From the NCBI GenBank assembly GCA_034620365.1, contig JAQGEQ010000079.1:248001-312000 (forward strand): 64,000 nucleotides of DNA, written 5' to 3'. This DNA is from Pegea sp. RAD2-039 (lineage: Eukaryota; Chordata; Thaliacea; Salpida; Salpidae). Made by a program: the position numbers and the translations under genes. Below, piece after piece: positions 1 through 12,461 of the stretch. How positions within the stretch are numbered: position 1 is the stretch's first letter; each line of letters starts with the position of its first letter. The notes under the pieces were generated by a model. That model did no database searches. It was not told the DNA's origin and saw only the letters and a program-made list of their open reading frames with translations.

Positions 1-319
1 TGAATAGTATCTAATTAATGGAAATTTTTTATAAAAGTTCACTTCTAAAAGATTATGGAAGTCCTTAGTGACAAAGTACTGAGAAGTTGTTGTTGGAGTT
101 TAAGTTTTTATTTATTTAGTGGCTAGCCCTGTCAGTACTTAGCTGAGTTGTTTATATTAAACCTTGTAGTGACAATAAACGTCAAGAGCGCTTTATTCGA
201 TTGTAAAAGGCGACTGATAACAATAGTAAGCAACGACTGAATGAACGACGATAGAATGAAGCAGTAAGAAAATAAGTAGTAAGAAAGTGCGATACATGTA
301 GAGCTTTGGAAGCTTAAAG

Positions 320-660
320 CAAACATCCTTTTCAAACATACGATACTCTGCACTTTTCCATGACTCCAAATCACAAATTTGTGACAACTATATCGACTGT
401 CCAGACAAGTCAGATGAATGTACATGTGGAAACAGAGAAATGGAACCACTTTCTGAGGTGATGTATCCAATCAAACTTTTAGTAAGCTTTCAAATCAATT
501 AAATTTCAATCAAATTTGTAATCAAATAGTTGATTTGAAAGATGGAATTGATGAAAGGTTTTGAACTTACAATCTGACCAGCAGCAAACAGCTTACCGGA
601 CAATTATGTGATGTTGAATGTCCATTAAAAGATGATGAATGTCTATCTGAATATTTCTAT
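320..660 (+). pseudogene. Fragments of LDL-receptor class A domains (relic)
   Basis: On the + strand, around 375-430, a reading frame gives ICDNYIDCPDKSDEC, the calcium-binding C-terminal half of an LDL-receptor class A (LDLa) repeat with its acidic SDE core. A second, weaker piece at about 600-645 reads LCDVECPLKDDEC, which has the same CD...C...DDEC pattern. Between them the frame carries a TGA stop near 563. I see no complete six-cysteine repeat, no signal peptide and no clean splice structure, so I call it a decayed relic of a mosaic extracellular protein. It lies head-on to the TSP1 relic on the other strand, so the two are either different genes or pieces rearranged relative to each other. 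Confidence 0.5.
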
Positions 661-1015
661 TTGTAATCTGATTTTGTTTTTCCTCAATGTTCTGATTTAT
701 CTATTAGGCGAAGGGTTTTTAATAAACTTGAAGCATACTTTTCTAAATGCGTCAACTTTATTTGTTCATATTCTTATCTGCAACATCGTTACTAGTGCTA
801 CCAAAACTCTCACTTGAACTACAATTATTTCTATTTTGTTAAAATGTTTGATAACTTGTCAGCTGATTTCATAATATCAAAAGATTTATTAGAGAAAAAT
901 TAAAAAAATAACTTTTCTAATTTCTTTTATTTATTTTTTATAAACTATTTTGCCAGTACCGCAAGTTGCACTACATCTGTTTATATTTTATGGTAGTGTT
1001 TATACTCATAAATAT

Positions 1016-2190
1016 TTAAAAAATAAACTTACCCCTGCCATACAGTCCATTCTGTCCATGAACAATCAACCTTACAACATTCAGTGTTACAAGATCTTGT
1101 GTCGTTGTTTGCTCCTTGGCATGATTTGCTATGACAATTTGCAATCGTAGCGATTTGCCTCTGTCTAGATTGTATTCCACTTGCACAAGACTTTGAACAG
1201 CTTCCAAATTCACTCCAATTTGTCCATTTACAGTCAACAGCACAACATTGAGTATTACAAGGTAAGGTTACTTGTAGATGACCCTTGACATAATTCACTT
1301 CCACAACTTGCATCAATCTGAACAAGTTCTTAAACGAGATTTCTTTCCTTTACCACAAGACACTGAACATTGTTCAAAACCTCCCCACTCACTCCATTGA
1401 CAATCAACAGCACAGCACTGTGTGTTGCAGGTTGTTGTTTGTGTATTTGAACCAACACAAGCGGCTCCACCACAACTAGCTTCGCTCGTAATATTTCTTT
1501 GTGTCCTTTGTGATCCAGATCCACAAGTAAGTGAGCATTTATCGTAACTGCTCCATTGCCCCTATACACAGTCAGCTGGACAGCAACCACTGGAACATTT
1601 TTTTGTTTGACTTGTTGGTCCAGTGCAAGGATTCCCTCCACACTTGGCAGGTTTTGAAATCGATCTTGATCTAGTGTGGTTTCCACTTCCCTATGTTACT
1701 GGACATTGCCCATATACTGACCACGGGCCCCAGATTGAATTTTCTGGGCAACAAACCAGTCCACACTTTTTACTTTTCCTTGAGCGTTCTGGGAACTCTT
1801 CTCCTTTCGACCCAAAAGCTTTTTTAGTTCTTGTTCTGTAAACTTCGGATATCGAAGATGTTGTTTCGCATTTACTCCAACTAGACCAGCTGTTCCACTG
1901 ACAATCTGATTTAAAATGAAGTTTATTTTATTATAATGTTTCAATATTCGACTTTTGTGTTGGAACAGCTTTTTACCTACGCATTGTGGAGGTGAGTATA
2001 ATCTAGAATCTGGAAGGTTGTAATAACCACAATTTCCTCGATAATGTCTTTTAAATGGTCTTATTTTAGCATCACTGCATGATGTTGATGGGCATTAATA
2101 AGAAATTAAGGTAAAATCAATAGGTAGTGCAACAGGTCTTTGGCATGTCGTAATTTGTTCACATTTACTTCAAGAAAGACGATATTTTAG
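1016..2190 (-). pseudogene. Broken array of thrombospondin type 1 repeats
   Basis: The minus strand encodes about four consecutive TSP1 repeats, with motifs such as CQWNSWSSWSKC, CQWSEWGGFEQCSVSCGKG and CKWTNWSEFGSCSKSC, joined by a recurrent CC-x-VDC linker. Further up (about 2165-1976) a cysteine-bearing piece reads NCGYYNLPDSRLYSPPQC and ends at a GTAAAA donor. The array cannot be read through. A TAG sits where a TSP1 cysteine is expected (near 1690), another TAG sits where a tryptophan is expected (near 1565), and the frame shifts near 1325 and again near 1265; the 2.1 kb piece also has stops. TSP1 repeats are secreted adhesion modules. With at least four independent lesions I infer a dead gene, not sequencing error. 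It could be a relic related to the intact TSP1 gene at 57.8-59.5 kb. Confidence 0.75.
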
Positions 2191-2199
2191 ACATTGTTG

Positions 2200-4440
2200 T
2201 CTTTTCATAAAAAACATTTCTGAATCTTAATCATTAAGCTTCAGTTTTGTATAAAGAACAAAAATCAAGTTTTGGTTGTTCTACGAATGAATACTATTTG
2301 AAATTCCGATTAAACAATTTCTAACTTAAAAGCATTTATCAGGTGATAAACCATCAGAAAATAGTTCGGTAAATATATCAGCTGTAACGAATTCAACATT
2401 CTCAGCTTCTTGAGTTTATTTTGTACAAATTAAAAATTTATTAGAACCAAATGTTTTTTTATTTAAGTTACAGTAAATAACACAACTTGTAAAGTTTTAA
2501 CAAAACTTTCCAGATTTTCAGATTACTTTTATACTTTATTCAATTCAAACTTCTTCAAGTTTCTTTTCATCTTGAAAGTTATCATTAAAACGTTTTTCTT
2601 ACTTATAATATTCATTATATAACTGAATATTATTTAGATATTTATTTTGTAGATGACCTCACATCGATCAACAAATACCAGAATAAAATAATTTTTTGTG
2701 TCATTCATAATTGGATTTATTGGTTTCTATTTTTCTTATCAAATAAAATTGCGATATAAAGCTTCTGTTTTTGTTTAAGGATATGTCAAAATTTTTTAAC
2801 TATTTTATAAAACCACTGGTATGATTAAAATATAAATTAATGATTTGAAAATAAAAATATGACTAAATTAAAATGTTGAATGTTGAATATTAAAAGCTTA
2901 AGTTAATTTTCATCATATTTCATGACTGTTGGATGATTTATGTAAATAACTGATTCAATTTTATATCTCTATTTTAATGACATAAGAGTACAGCAGTGAG
3001 TCCTTCTAATGAAACTCTAAAAGGCAACAATTAATCTTATTTTCTACTAGTTAATGTTTGGAAGCACGATAAAAGTTCTATTAATTTACTGAAGTATTAA
3101 TTTTTAGCTTATTTTAAATTGTTTTTAGTAAGTGATTAATACGTTTTTATCTTTTAAAGTCAACAGCTTTGGGTATATTTCATGTACACAATATTTTCTG
3201 GTTACTTCTGTATTTTAGTTTTGTATTTGCAATAGTGTTTAGATATTCAAGATTTTTTAAATCTATTTTAAATTTTTATCCTTACTTTAAGAAATAAAAT
3301 ATTTTGTGCATCTCTTGGAAAGTTACTCTAAGTAGTTATCTTTCTAAGACAAACTGTTCTAAAAGATGAAAGAAACCCGATTGGTTAAACTTTTGTTTTA
3401 TTTATGTTTTAAATAATTTTTTACAGTTCTAACAATTAAACTTCAAATAAATCTAATCAATTAAAGTATTTGAATATAGAAGTTTTTTTTTATTATTTAT
3501 TTTATAGCTTTTAGATTAAGTTTTCAATAAAATATATTTTGAAAAAATAAATAATTAAAAATTTTGTTGTTGTTTCGTTTACAATTGAAAACATTAATAA
3601 ATAAAAAGTAGAAAAAAATTTGTTGAAGTTAAAAAATTAATCACAAATCCGTAAAAATAGTTTTAAGATTAAATTATAAAATTTACAGATACTGGTTTCA
3701 GCGCCTTGATCAGCAAAACCTTTTTTCCACATAGATTATATTGACCATCTACAGGAATTGTTTTCAGAGTCTAAATCATCAGCATGGTTCACAATTATCC
3801 AAACCATTTTGCATTGAGTATTAAAAGGTTGATTTGTTTGTTAATACTTACCCTAAAACTCACATAAACTACTAATGATCCCACAGAGTTATCAACTAGT
3901 TATACTTTAACTTCTTTTAGATTTATTCCAATCTTATAGTCTTTACTCAGTAAACTTATTGGCTAAAAATTTGCATCCGAGTTTCTAGCTTTGAAAAACT
4001 AATTTTTATTAAAACTAAAGATTTAGTAATTATAGAAAAACGATCTTAAGACACTTCTAGTTACTTAATTGTTCATGACATAAGCTTGTAAAAGAAAATA
4101 TGTTTATCAATAAAAATTTCATAAGGATAAAAATAACTTGTTATTCCCAGTTTAAAAACCATTTCTTAAACTCAGTATTTGATTTCTTACAATATTTTTT
4201 ACTTACTTTTGAAATGGCGTATATAGATTATTATTTTTTCATTCTTAAACAAGTAAATTTAAATAAATAAGCTGGTCAAAACCTTAATAACAAATTTAAC
4301 TCAAATTTATAGTTATTGAAACAAGAAGTTTACTTAAAAATTATAAACAAACTTCTAGAAATCATTTCTTTCAAGTTTATTAGTTGATTAAATACGGTAG
4401 AAGTCTAATATCGGCTTCTTTATTTTAATTTTACAACTAA
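2200..4440. other. AT-rich intergenic DNA, no gene seen
   Basis: Very AT-rich sequence with only short random open frames on both strands. No splice-bounded coding segment, RNA gene or repeat with recognisable termini was found. Confidence 0.6.
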
Positions 4441-4444
4441 TCTA

Positions 4445-4830
4445 ATGAAGTACCAAAATAATAGAATTGAAAGTATCAAAGTTACTCAACATGCTAGTAT
4501 ACTATTCAGTTTAATATTTTGAAAGCAACTTTTATTCTTATTAATTTTTCTGCAAGTTAAACTTGACAAGTATTTGATTTATTTAAGTCAAGCATAAACT
4601 GGTTTTTATTTAACATAAGCAAATTATTTAAATGATTTTCCAAGTTAAAGTTTTTTGCTTTTTTTTTGCTATTCTGAATATTTTATACAAAGTTGATCTA
4701 AACAATAATAAGAAGGTTTTGTATAAAAATAGAATTGTCAGGACAAAGTACAACTCTTCTAATGATACAATAAATCTTTTTATTGTCACACCATGAACAC
4801 ATTCAATGACTTCTATTTAATAACTTATTT
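4445..4830 (+). repeat. Left arm of inverted duplication flanking connexins A and B
   Basis: This block reappears in reverse complement at 18145-18530 with very high identity by eye, for example the shared stretches GTCAGGACAAAGTACAACTC and TCAAGCATAAACTGGTTTTT. It lies about 550 bases upstream of connexin A, and its partner lies about 560 bases upstream of connexin B, so each arm sits in the same place relative to its own connexin gene. The main visible differences are point changes and a short indel in a T-run near 4660. Confidence 0.85.
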
Positions 4831-5382
4831 TGAAACATTTAATCAATAAACTGAAAGATTAATCATGTTTAAAGATAAAATTTTGTAAAAATTATAAGTT
4901 ATTAAGAAAAGTAGAGAATTCAAATAATATTTTTGTTTTTGAAAAGTTAACTTCGCCGAACAAGTATTTATTCTCTAATAACAATTTTGTTTTGTTGAAA
5001 ACATTTTAAATAAATGAAAAATTAATCAGTTCTAAAAACTGTATTGTTAGAAAAATATGCTTTTTACAGAAGTATTTTTATAAACTGAAAAAGATAGACT
5101 CGCAAATCTTTTAGCAAAGTTTCTAATGGTTTGATTCATATTAATTTCTGCTTAAAATAATTCAATTCTAATGTTTAGCTGAAAGATCTGTAAAAATCAG
5201 AAATTGTTTTGTCTAACCTTACAGGTTAATAAAGTTTAATAGTTTAAAAGGTTGAAAATCAAATATTATTCAACATAATAGCAGACCATATAAACAAAAA
5301 ATATTTAAAACCTATTTTATTTTGATTTTATAATTTCGTGCAGTGGTCTTTGTTTTTTGGAAATGAAAAAGACTCTTTAAAG

Positions 5383-7967
5383 ATGTTTAAATTCATCGAA
5401 AATCTTGTAAACCAGGTAGGTAAAACCTTTTCATTACTTCAAGAAAGAATTCGTTAATAAATATATCAAATGCAGGCAGGCAATTATGGCTTACTGGTTT
5501 TAGTTATTTTTTATTAAAATTATTACTGATTGTTACAATATACAATTTCATACATTGTGTTTACATAAGAGTTTTTATTCGTATTTTTGATGACCAATTA
5601 ATAAAATAAGAGATCGTTTTAGGTCAAAAGCCATTCTACTGGATTGGGACAAGCTTGGTATTTAATAATGTATGTTTTTCGTCTTCTTGTTTTAGTGTCT
5701 TCAGTAAGTGATGGTGAGCAATATTTTAAACCTTATTAGTTTAATATTAGATTACAACTTTTATCAGACGTACTTTAAATGTTTTAATTTTGTTTATAAT
5801 ATAAAAATAATTTATCAAATAAATAGACAACAAATGATATTAATAGCTTACAATGTATACAATTACTTTTCACTTTTTTATGACAGTTACTGAAATACCG
5901 AAATCATTAAATTATATTTTTTCAATATTGCCACAATTTTTTTAATTTATTAACTTTTATATATTTTAACCTAAATTTCACCTTCTGAAAATACTCTAAT
6001 AAGCTTATTTCTGAAGCCTAAACATGTTTTGATGACATTTTGTTTTTTAAGTATCTTGTGACACCTTATGTAGCTTATACCACGTTGGTTTTGGGCTGTT
6101 TTTAAAATAATGCTAAGAAAATAGTATAACTTCTGTTTTTTAGTCTTTTTGATCCATTTAAAATATATTTCATTCTTCTCATTTAATCTTTTAACTAAAT
6201 GTTGTTCTTAAATAATGTTTAATTGTACAATCACCACAAGTTTAAACACAACTTTTATGACTTGTCGACTTTTTAAACAGCTTATGGAGATGAACAAGAT
6301 GATTTTCAATGCTCACAAAATATAGCTGGATGTGAAAATATGTGCTACAATCAGTTTGCTAAGATATCTCACATGAGGTTCTGGTCATTTCAGGTAAACT
6401 TCTGTTTCATGACAGCATAACAACTCAACTAGATTTCGAGTTAACGAACATCAGTTTGTATAAACTATTTTATATTTAGTTAATTGCTATTTCAATTCCA
6501 ACTTTGATGTTTCATCTGTACGTCAGTTATGTGACAACACAAATTACAAAAATTGAATCAGCCAAGAAAGTGCTTGAACTAAGAAAAACTGAGGACTACT
6601 CAAATACTTCAGTGAGCAAAATTAGTTAATTTATGATTTTATTCATTAGTATTTATGAAAATATAGAACTATTAAATATATAAAATCTCTAACTAATTCA
6701 GCTTTTTCAAACTTGTACCAGCTTGCTGAATGTAATCAAGATGTAAAAAATATCAGAAAACTTGAAGATCGTGAAAAGTTAATTGGAAACTACAAGATGA
6801 AAAATGTTATTCGTGGAAAAGATATTATTGAAGTAAGTTGAAAATGAATAAGAACTTCAGTATTTATAGAAATTCACTTGTTAATATATAAATGTGTTAA
6901 AGATTCCCCAAACAAGAAAACTGCAAATAACAAATTTGATAAACTTATTTGCTCGTTTGACCCTGGAAATTCTTTTTATAACTATTGGATCGTTTCTCTT
7001 CAACATCAAGGTAAAATTTTATCAACAATTCGAAACAAAATAAATTTTGATGAGTTAAAATCAAGACAGTAGTTTTTTAATGACCTCTGTAATAGAATGG
7101 TAGACGACAGCCAGCAACCAGTCTAATAAAATATGTTTGGATGGAAGTACCGGGAAAGTATGAATGTACTGGCATAGATAAGGCCACCCTAGATGCTTGT
7201 GGTCAACATTTGAATAAAAAAAATGGGTTTATACCGTGCTGGGTAGCTCGCCCTTATGTAAGGACTTTGAATTTTTAATATTGAATAATCATTTTGGAAT
7301 TTTTGTCTAACTTAAATAATTTCGTGTAATGTTTATATCAAGATATAAAAGAACATTAGTATGCATAAATAATATTTTATCTAATGCATAATAATATAAA
7401 TCTGTTATCAAACTATATTGAAAGTTGATTGAATAAATTTGGTAATCAAATTAATGTTATTCATCAGCAAAATTAGTTGTCATGAAATTCATTTCTCATG
7501 GTGCTAGTTTTCTTTTAATCAACATTTTATTTCTTTTGAAATGAACAAAACTAACTTTTGTATTCATATCTTGAAGGAAAAAACTGTCGTTTTGAGATAT
7601 ATGAACATTCTTTCTATCATTTGTGTTTTTATTACGGTTTTTGAAATAATTTCAATTTTTATAAGAATGTTCAACCACAGAAGAAAAAGGTAAAGTTGTA
7701 TTTTCTACTTAATACTATGAAACATCAATTAGTTTCTGCTTCCAATAATAAATAACTTCTTTTATTTGTAGAGGTACCTCATCCTTAGTCAGCAATCCTA
7801 AACTTTCATCTGCTAGTCCTTTGAAAAAGTTACGAGCCAAAAGTATTTTCAGGCAAACTATGAAATTAAATTTACTTTTTCGTCATCCAACAATCTTTTC
7901 AACAGGCCTCCATTTATCCGAAAGAATTCAATCTATCATCCCTCTAGTGTGGTTGCAAGTAATTTAA
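5383..7967 (+). CDS. Connexin A (gap-junction channel subunit), nine exons
   Basis: Connexins form hexameric gap-junction channels in the plasma membrane. Exons: 5383-5415, 5623-5713, 6281-6393, 6480-6611, 6722-6832, 6903-7010, 7096-7257, 7577-7689 and 7772-7967, all GT/AG and phase-consistent, giving about 352 residues. The order is standard: an 11-residue first exon, TM1, then extracellular loop 1 with CSQNIAGCENMC (the family C-x6-C-x3-C) followed by ISHMRFW. TM2 comes next, then TM3, which starts at IPQTRKLQITNLINLF. Loop 2 ends in PCWVARPYEKT, matching the family CFVSRPTEKT, and TM4 follows. Loop 2 cysteine spacing is C-x10-C-x12-C, wider than in vertebrates. The tail is basic and serine-rich. 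The last donor choice is uncertain (see the candidate exon at 8156-8245). Exons 3-6 and their introns are nearly identical to connexin B. Confidence 0.92.
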
Positions 7968-8155
7968 TTAAAATAAATAGTTTATTTCAACTTATTTGAT
8001 TTATCTAGTAATAAGCAAATATTAACAGTAAATAAGAGAGTATTTCAACTTACTTGCTTTCAACAGCTTTGTTTGATTTACAAGAAGTTAGCTGCGGTCA
8101 TCATTTTCAATACAATTGTTTTCAAATTTGATTTTTAATGCCTTGAATTTATTAG

Positions 8156-8245
8156 ATAACAACGAAATTGAGATGCAAGTAGCATCATCATCAAAGGAAA
8201 GACAAGATCAAGGAGCAAGTTTACTCTATTCTGAGTATGTATAGT
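8156..8245 (+). other. Candidate alternative C-terminal exon of connexin A
   Basis: After an AG acceptor at 8154-8155, one frame reads NNEIEMQVASSSSKERQ and runs on to end SEYV and TAG at 8243-8245. It is polar and serine-rich, as expected for a cytoplasmic connexin tail. It needs one base carried over from the previous exon, and I found only weak donors giving that phase in exon 9. It is therefore a candidate, not an assigned exon. Confidence 0.3.
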
Positions 8246-8249
8246 GATA

Positions 8250-9020
8250 CTGGTCTTCGAAGAAGATGAAGATTTGATCTTAAGATATCGGAAATATTTA
8301 GCACAAAATACAAAAAAATATGTTTGATACTGCATTCGATGCATTTCTTTCTACTTAATTGAAATATTTGATGTTGAATAATGAATTCTATGAAGTAAAT
8401 TTACAAACTCGATAAATTGATAGATAGGTCATCAATTTTGTTCTTGTTATTTGGAATTTTTATTTATTTTTGTCAAGGAGATTTTGTCTATGAGTATAAA
8501 TCTAGACCAAAATGCATTTGAGATTTTGTCAAAGATAAAACCTATAGAAATGGCAAAAACTTGCAGCTGACAAAAATCTCTCAGATTATCTTCACAAATT
8601 AGTAACTTAAATACATTAGAATTAAAATAAACTTTAAAAAGTTGCGAGGTTCTAGTTTAGAATATAATCCTTATACAAATAATCCAAAAAATAACTTTAT
8701 CATATGGAATCATGCGAATTATTTCTATATATACTCTTACATCTTTGTTTTTAAAATAATATTTCTATTTTTTTCTTGAAATCAGAAGTGTACATGATGA
8801 ATATAGGAATAAAAAGATTTGATATTTCACAAATAAAATCTTAGTTGATGATTTGATTAATTGTTTATTATTATTTAGTATATTCCAATTAATTTCTCTT
8901 ATATACAATAGGGAATAAGAAGCTATTCATTTTAAGAGAAAAAACAGAGAGCTAAATATATAACCAGCTTTGTTTGTGTAGCAATGACAAAAAGAAACTG
9001 TAAAAGAAATTTTATTTATT
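8250..9020. other. AT-rich spacer
   Basis: AT-rich sequence between connexin A and the LINE relic; I see no gene or repeat in it. Confidence 0.5.
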
Positions 9021-9029
9021 ATTACAATA

Positions 9030-11340
9030 AACGCGAAGGAGGTTGCCTGAAGAGAGCTCTCTAACACACATTCTCACAAATAATATCTAACAAGTTAGAA
9101 AGCAGAAGAAACGAAGAAAAACGGGAAGAAAGAAGCGAGACGCATTGACATGGTGCTATTTGAATAATCTAACGAGATGTCTCCAAATTCTATGACAATC
9201 GAGGTTTCGATCATGTAATCAACACTGGAGTGATATTCTCATTCTTTACGCTACCAAGATTACATAGCGTTTAACCAACACTTTTGTAGCTGAGGCTTTC
9301 AGCACATGCAAGGCAAACTTCACGAAGAGGATTGAATACTCAGACAATCGAACTCCAGAGCAGCGTAACATTTGTGACGTCAGAAAAACTGCCATCCTTG
9401 GTTTATAATGAAGGTTAAGATGTACGATAGCGCACTGGAAGCTTTTGGAAAGAGGACTTATAGCAACAGAGATTGGTTCGAAGAAAATACTGACACGTTG
9501 CTTCCTCTCGCTGAGCGGAAGCGTCAATCGCATATAAAGCACCAGTATGAACTCAGATCAACAACTCTCAGCAATTTACTCGAGGCTAGAAAGACATTTC
9601 GTAGTTCTTGAATACGATGTTTCAGTGAGTTTCAGCTTCACAAAAGCGAGAAACGAAGTTGCAGCAGCAATGGGTGACACCAAATCCGTGTATGATGCCA
9701 TAAGGAGTGCAACTGGATCCACAAAACTCCTGCAATCTGGCGCAGGGGAAATCTAGTAGAATAAAGAAGATCAAGTAGACAGTTGGTGGGAACACTTCTT
9801 TTCTCCCAACAAGACACTATCTAGGTTTTGAACCAACAAGAGGAGAACTCAACAAAACCATTTCAGTGATTCCACTTACTAAAAAATACAATACTTGCCC
9901 TTCTCCACGATATCTTAATTAAATGTTGGAGAGAAGGACATATTCCAGAAGACATGCGCGATGTAACGATCATTACATTATTCAAAAATAAGGGTGCCAG
10001 GTCCGATTACAACAATTACAGAGGAATATTCTTGCTCAACATTGTAGACATTGGTAACATTAGCATTCCCTAGTGTGCTACTTCCTTGCCAACCAATGAA
10101 AGGGTTTATCCAGAATCACAGCAGTTTCAGATTAAAACGCTCCACCATAAACATAATCTTTTCTCAACTCCAATTACAGGAAAAATGAGCAAACCTTTGT
10201 ACATCAACCTTATTACAGCTTTCGACTTTGTCAGTACGGAAGGTTTGTTCTCGATATTGTTGAAGATTCGCTGCCCACTTAGCCTCTTCAATATGGTGAA
10301 ACCATTTCACTCGAGCACTAAGGCAACAGTCCGGTACGACTGAAGTTGCTTTGTATCATTCACCATCAAAAATGGAGTAAAACAGGGATGTGTTCTCGCC
10401 CCAACGCTCTTTGGGGTTTTTTCTCAATATTACTAAAACAAGTGTTTGATGCGGGTGCCGAAGGAATCTATCTTCATTCAAGATCGGATCCCTTTCAGAT
10501 CTGAGCCTTTTCAATGCATCACTTTCTTAATACAAGGTAAAAAAGATCTACATCTACGACCTGCTTTTTGCTAATGACGCAGCAGTTGCTGTACATTCCG
10601 AATAAGACCTACAGATGGTGATAGACCGATTTTCATCATTCTGCACAGGCTTCAGAATGAAAAAAGCCTAAAAAATACAAAAGTTCAAAAAAGTCAAGGA
10701 GTTGACGTTCCGCAGCCAATCAGTTACGATAGCTGTGAAGTTGAGGCTAACTTTGTCCATCTCGGCATAAAAATAACATCCACAGTATCGGTCGAAGCAG
10801 AGATCAATAGCTGCATCGGTAAAGCACTGTGTCTGAGATAATCCAAAACTATCTATCAGAACCAAATCTGCCATCTACAGAGCCTTTGTCTGCATTGCGC
10901 TATTGAACGCTATTGAAACTTGGACTTCGTTAAAGGCCAACGAAAATAAACAATATCTTTCATTCACGCTGTCAATTCCAAATATTACGTCTAACGTGGC
11001 AGAAAAACATTTCAAACAAAGTCATAAGACGCACTGGTCTGTCAACAATATACAGCATGTTAACCAAGCAAAGGTTCGGACTCATCCGTCGAATGGATGA
11101 CCAAAAGATCTGTTCTATAGGGATCTATTTAAAGGCAAGCGCAACATCAGCCTTCCCTGTCTACGTTTCAAAGATACCTGTAAGCGCGAAATGAAATCGC
11201 ATAGCATCAATACTAGCAACTGGGAAGATATCGCAGCGGATCGCTTCGAATAGCGCTCTCTACTTTGTAAACAACTGAAGGAGAGAGAAGAAAAAACAGC
11301 TTCAAAGAAAAGAAAGAAACCTTAAAGGCTTTTTCTATTC
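9030..11340 (+). mobile_element. Degenerate non-LTR (LINE) retrotransposon
   Basis: A block of clearly higher GC than its surroundings, with frame-broken matches to a LINE open reading frame on +. In order: a linker with SNRDWFEENTDTLLPLAERK (about 9450-9510), reverse-transcriptase blocks FKNKGARSDYNNYRGI (about 9980-10028), INLITAFDFVSTEGLF (about 10205), VKQGCVLAPTLFG (about 10376-10416) and LLFANDAAVAVHSE (about 10560-10600; the YADD-type catalytic box here reads FAND). The 3' part carries a RRMDDQK-type motif near 11090 and INTSNWEDIAADRFE near 11205-11250, as at the C-terminus of jockey/CR1-like elements. Many stops and frameshifts make it inactive. The upstream endonuclease is missing or unrecognisable, consistent with 5' truncation. 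Confidence 0.85.
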
Positions 11341-11344
11341 CATT

Positions 11345-12455
11345 TTCTTGCTCGTTTAGTTCCCCACATTTCCCTGTGTTTTGTTTTTCACATCTTCAAT
11401 CTCAGCACATCCCATATGACTGTCTTCTGATGATTAGCTAAAATTAGGAATTTACTCAAAATACTTATTTATAATTTTGAATAAATTTATAATCTTTTTC
11501 TAAAATTTCCTTTTTTTATCAACTTTAAAGAATAATTTATATTTTTTTTGACTTTTGTACTAATCAACAGTTTTAATTCTAATTTAGTGAATTCTTTAAT
11601 AAATAAAAAGAAGCAATTTGTAAAATCTATTTAAAAATAAAATTTAAATATCCCAAATTTTTTGAGGCTTTGAATCAGAATAAAAATATGAATTATTTTT
11701 CAGTGAAACATATATTTACAATTGTTTAAACAAATTTTATTCGTTTTTGATAGAAGTCTTATAATAATTACTTATCAGTTTTATTTAATATTATATTTAT
11801 TAATTTTATCTCACATGAATACTTGAAAAACACAAAGTAGTGCAGAAGTAAAAATCTAAAAGATAGATAATAAAAACTTCTGAATTATAAGAGTTTGAAA
11901 ATGATCAGCTTTAAACTGGATAATTGAGATATCTTTTATAAAAGAAGATTGTAAAATAGTTTTCATTTTAAAACAATGTTTGCTCAAATACATTTGCTAT
12001 CATGTAATAATTATTGGTTAATTATTATTAGTAGTAAGAGTTTTCACATTTTAATTAGTTTTTTTTTAATTTCACTGTAATATTTCTGGCTTAGGTCCAC
12101 AGAAAACATTCATCATTTTAATCTCACAAAAGATAATAGTTATTTCAAAGTAATTTCTACGAAAATTTAAAACTATAACAACAACAGTTTAATGAGAAAA
12201 CTATTATGTTATTGTAAGTAGATTTTATTAAACACGAAAACACGCTCATATACTGCGAATGAAGTACAAAAAAGTCAAGTGTTTGCTATTTTAAACTATA
12301 AAAATTTGATGTTGGTGGTGGATGACTCCGAAATATTGAGCTGTTGTTTCTCTCCTTTTATAAAAGAGTTTTTAGTCTGATACTTTTACAAACTGAAGTC
12401 GTTGTTTAGATTCGATAGTTCTCCAGAAACATCAGAGTTTTATAGTTTATAGTTT
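11345..12455. other. AT-rich spacer
   Basis: No coding or repeat structure recognised between the LINE relic and the 3' end of the membrane/coiled-coil gene. Untranslated sequence of that gene may extend into its right edge. Confidence 0.5.
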
Positions 12456-12461
12456 TGTTTA

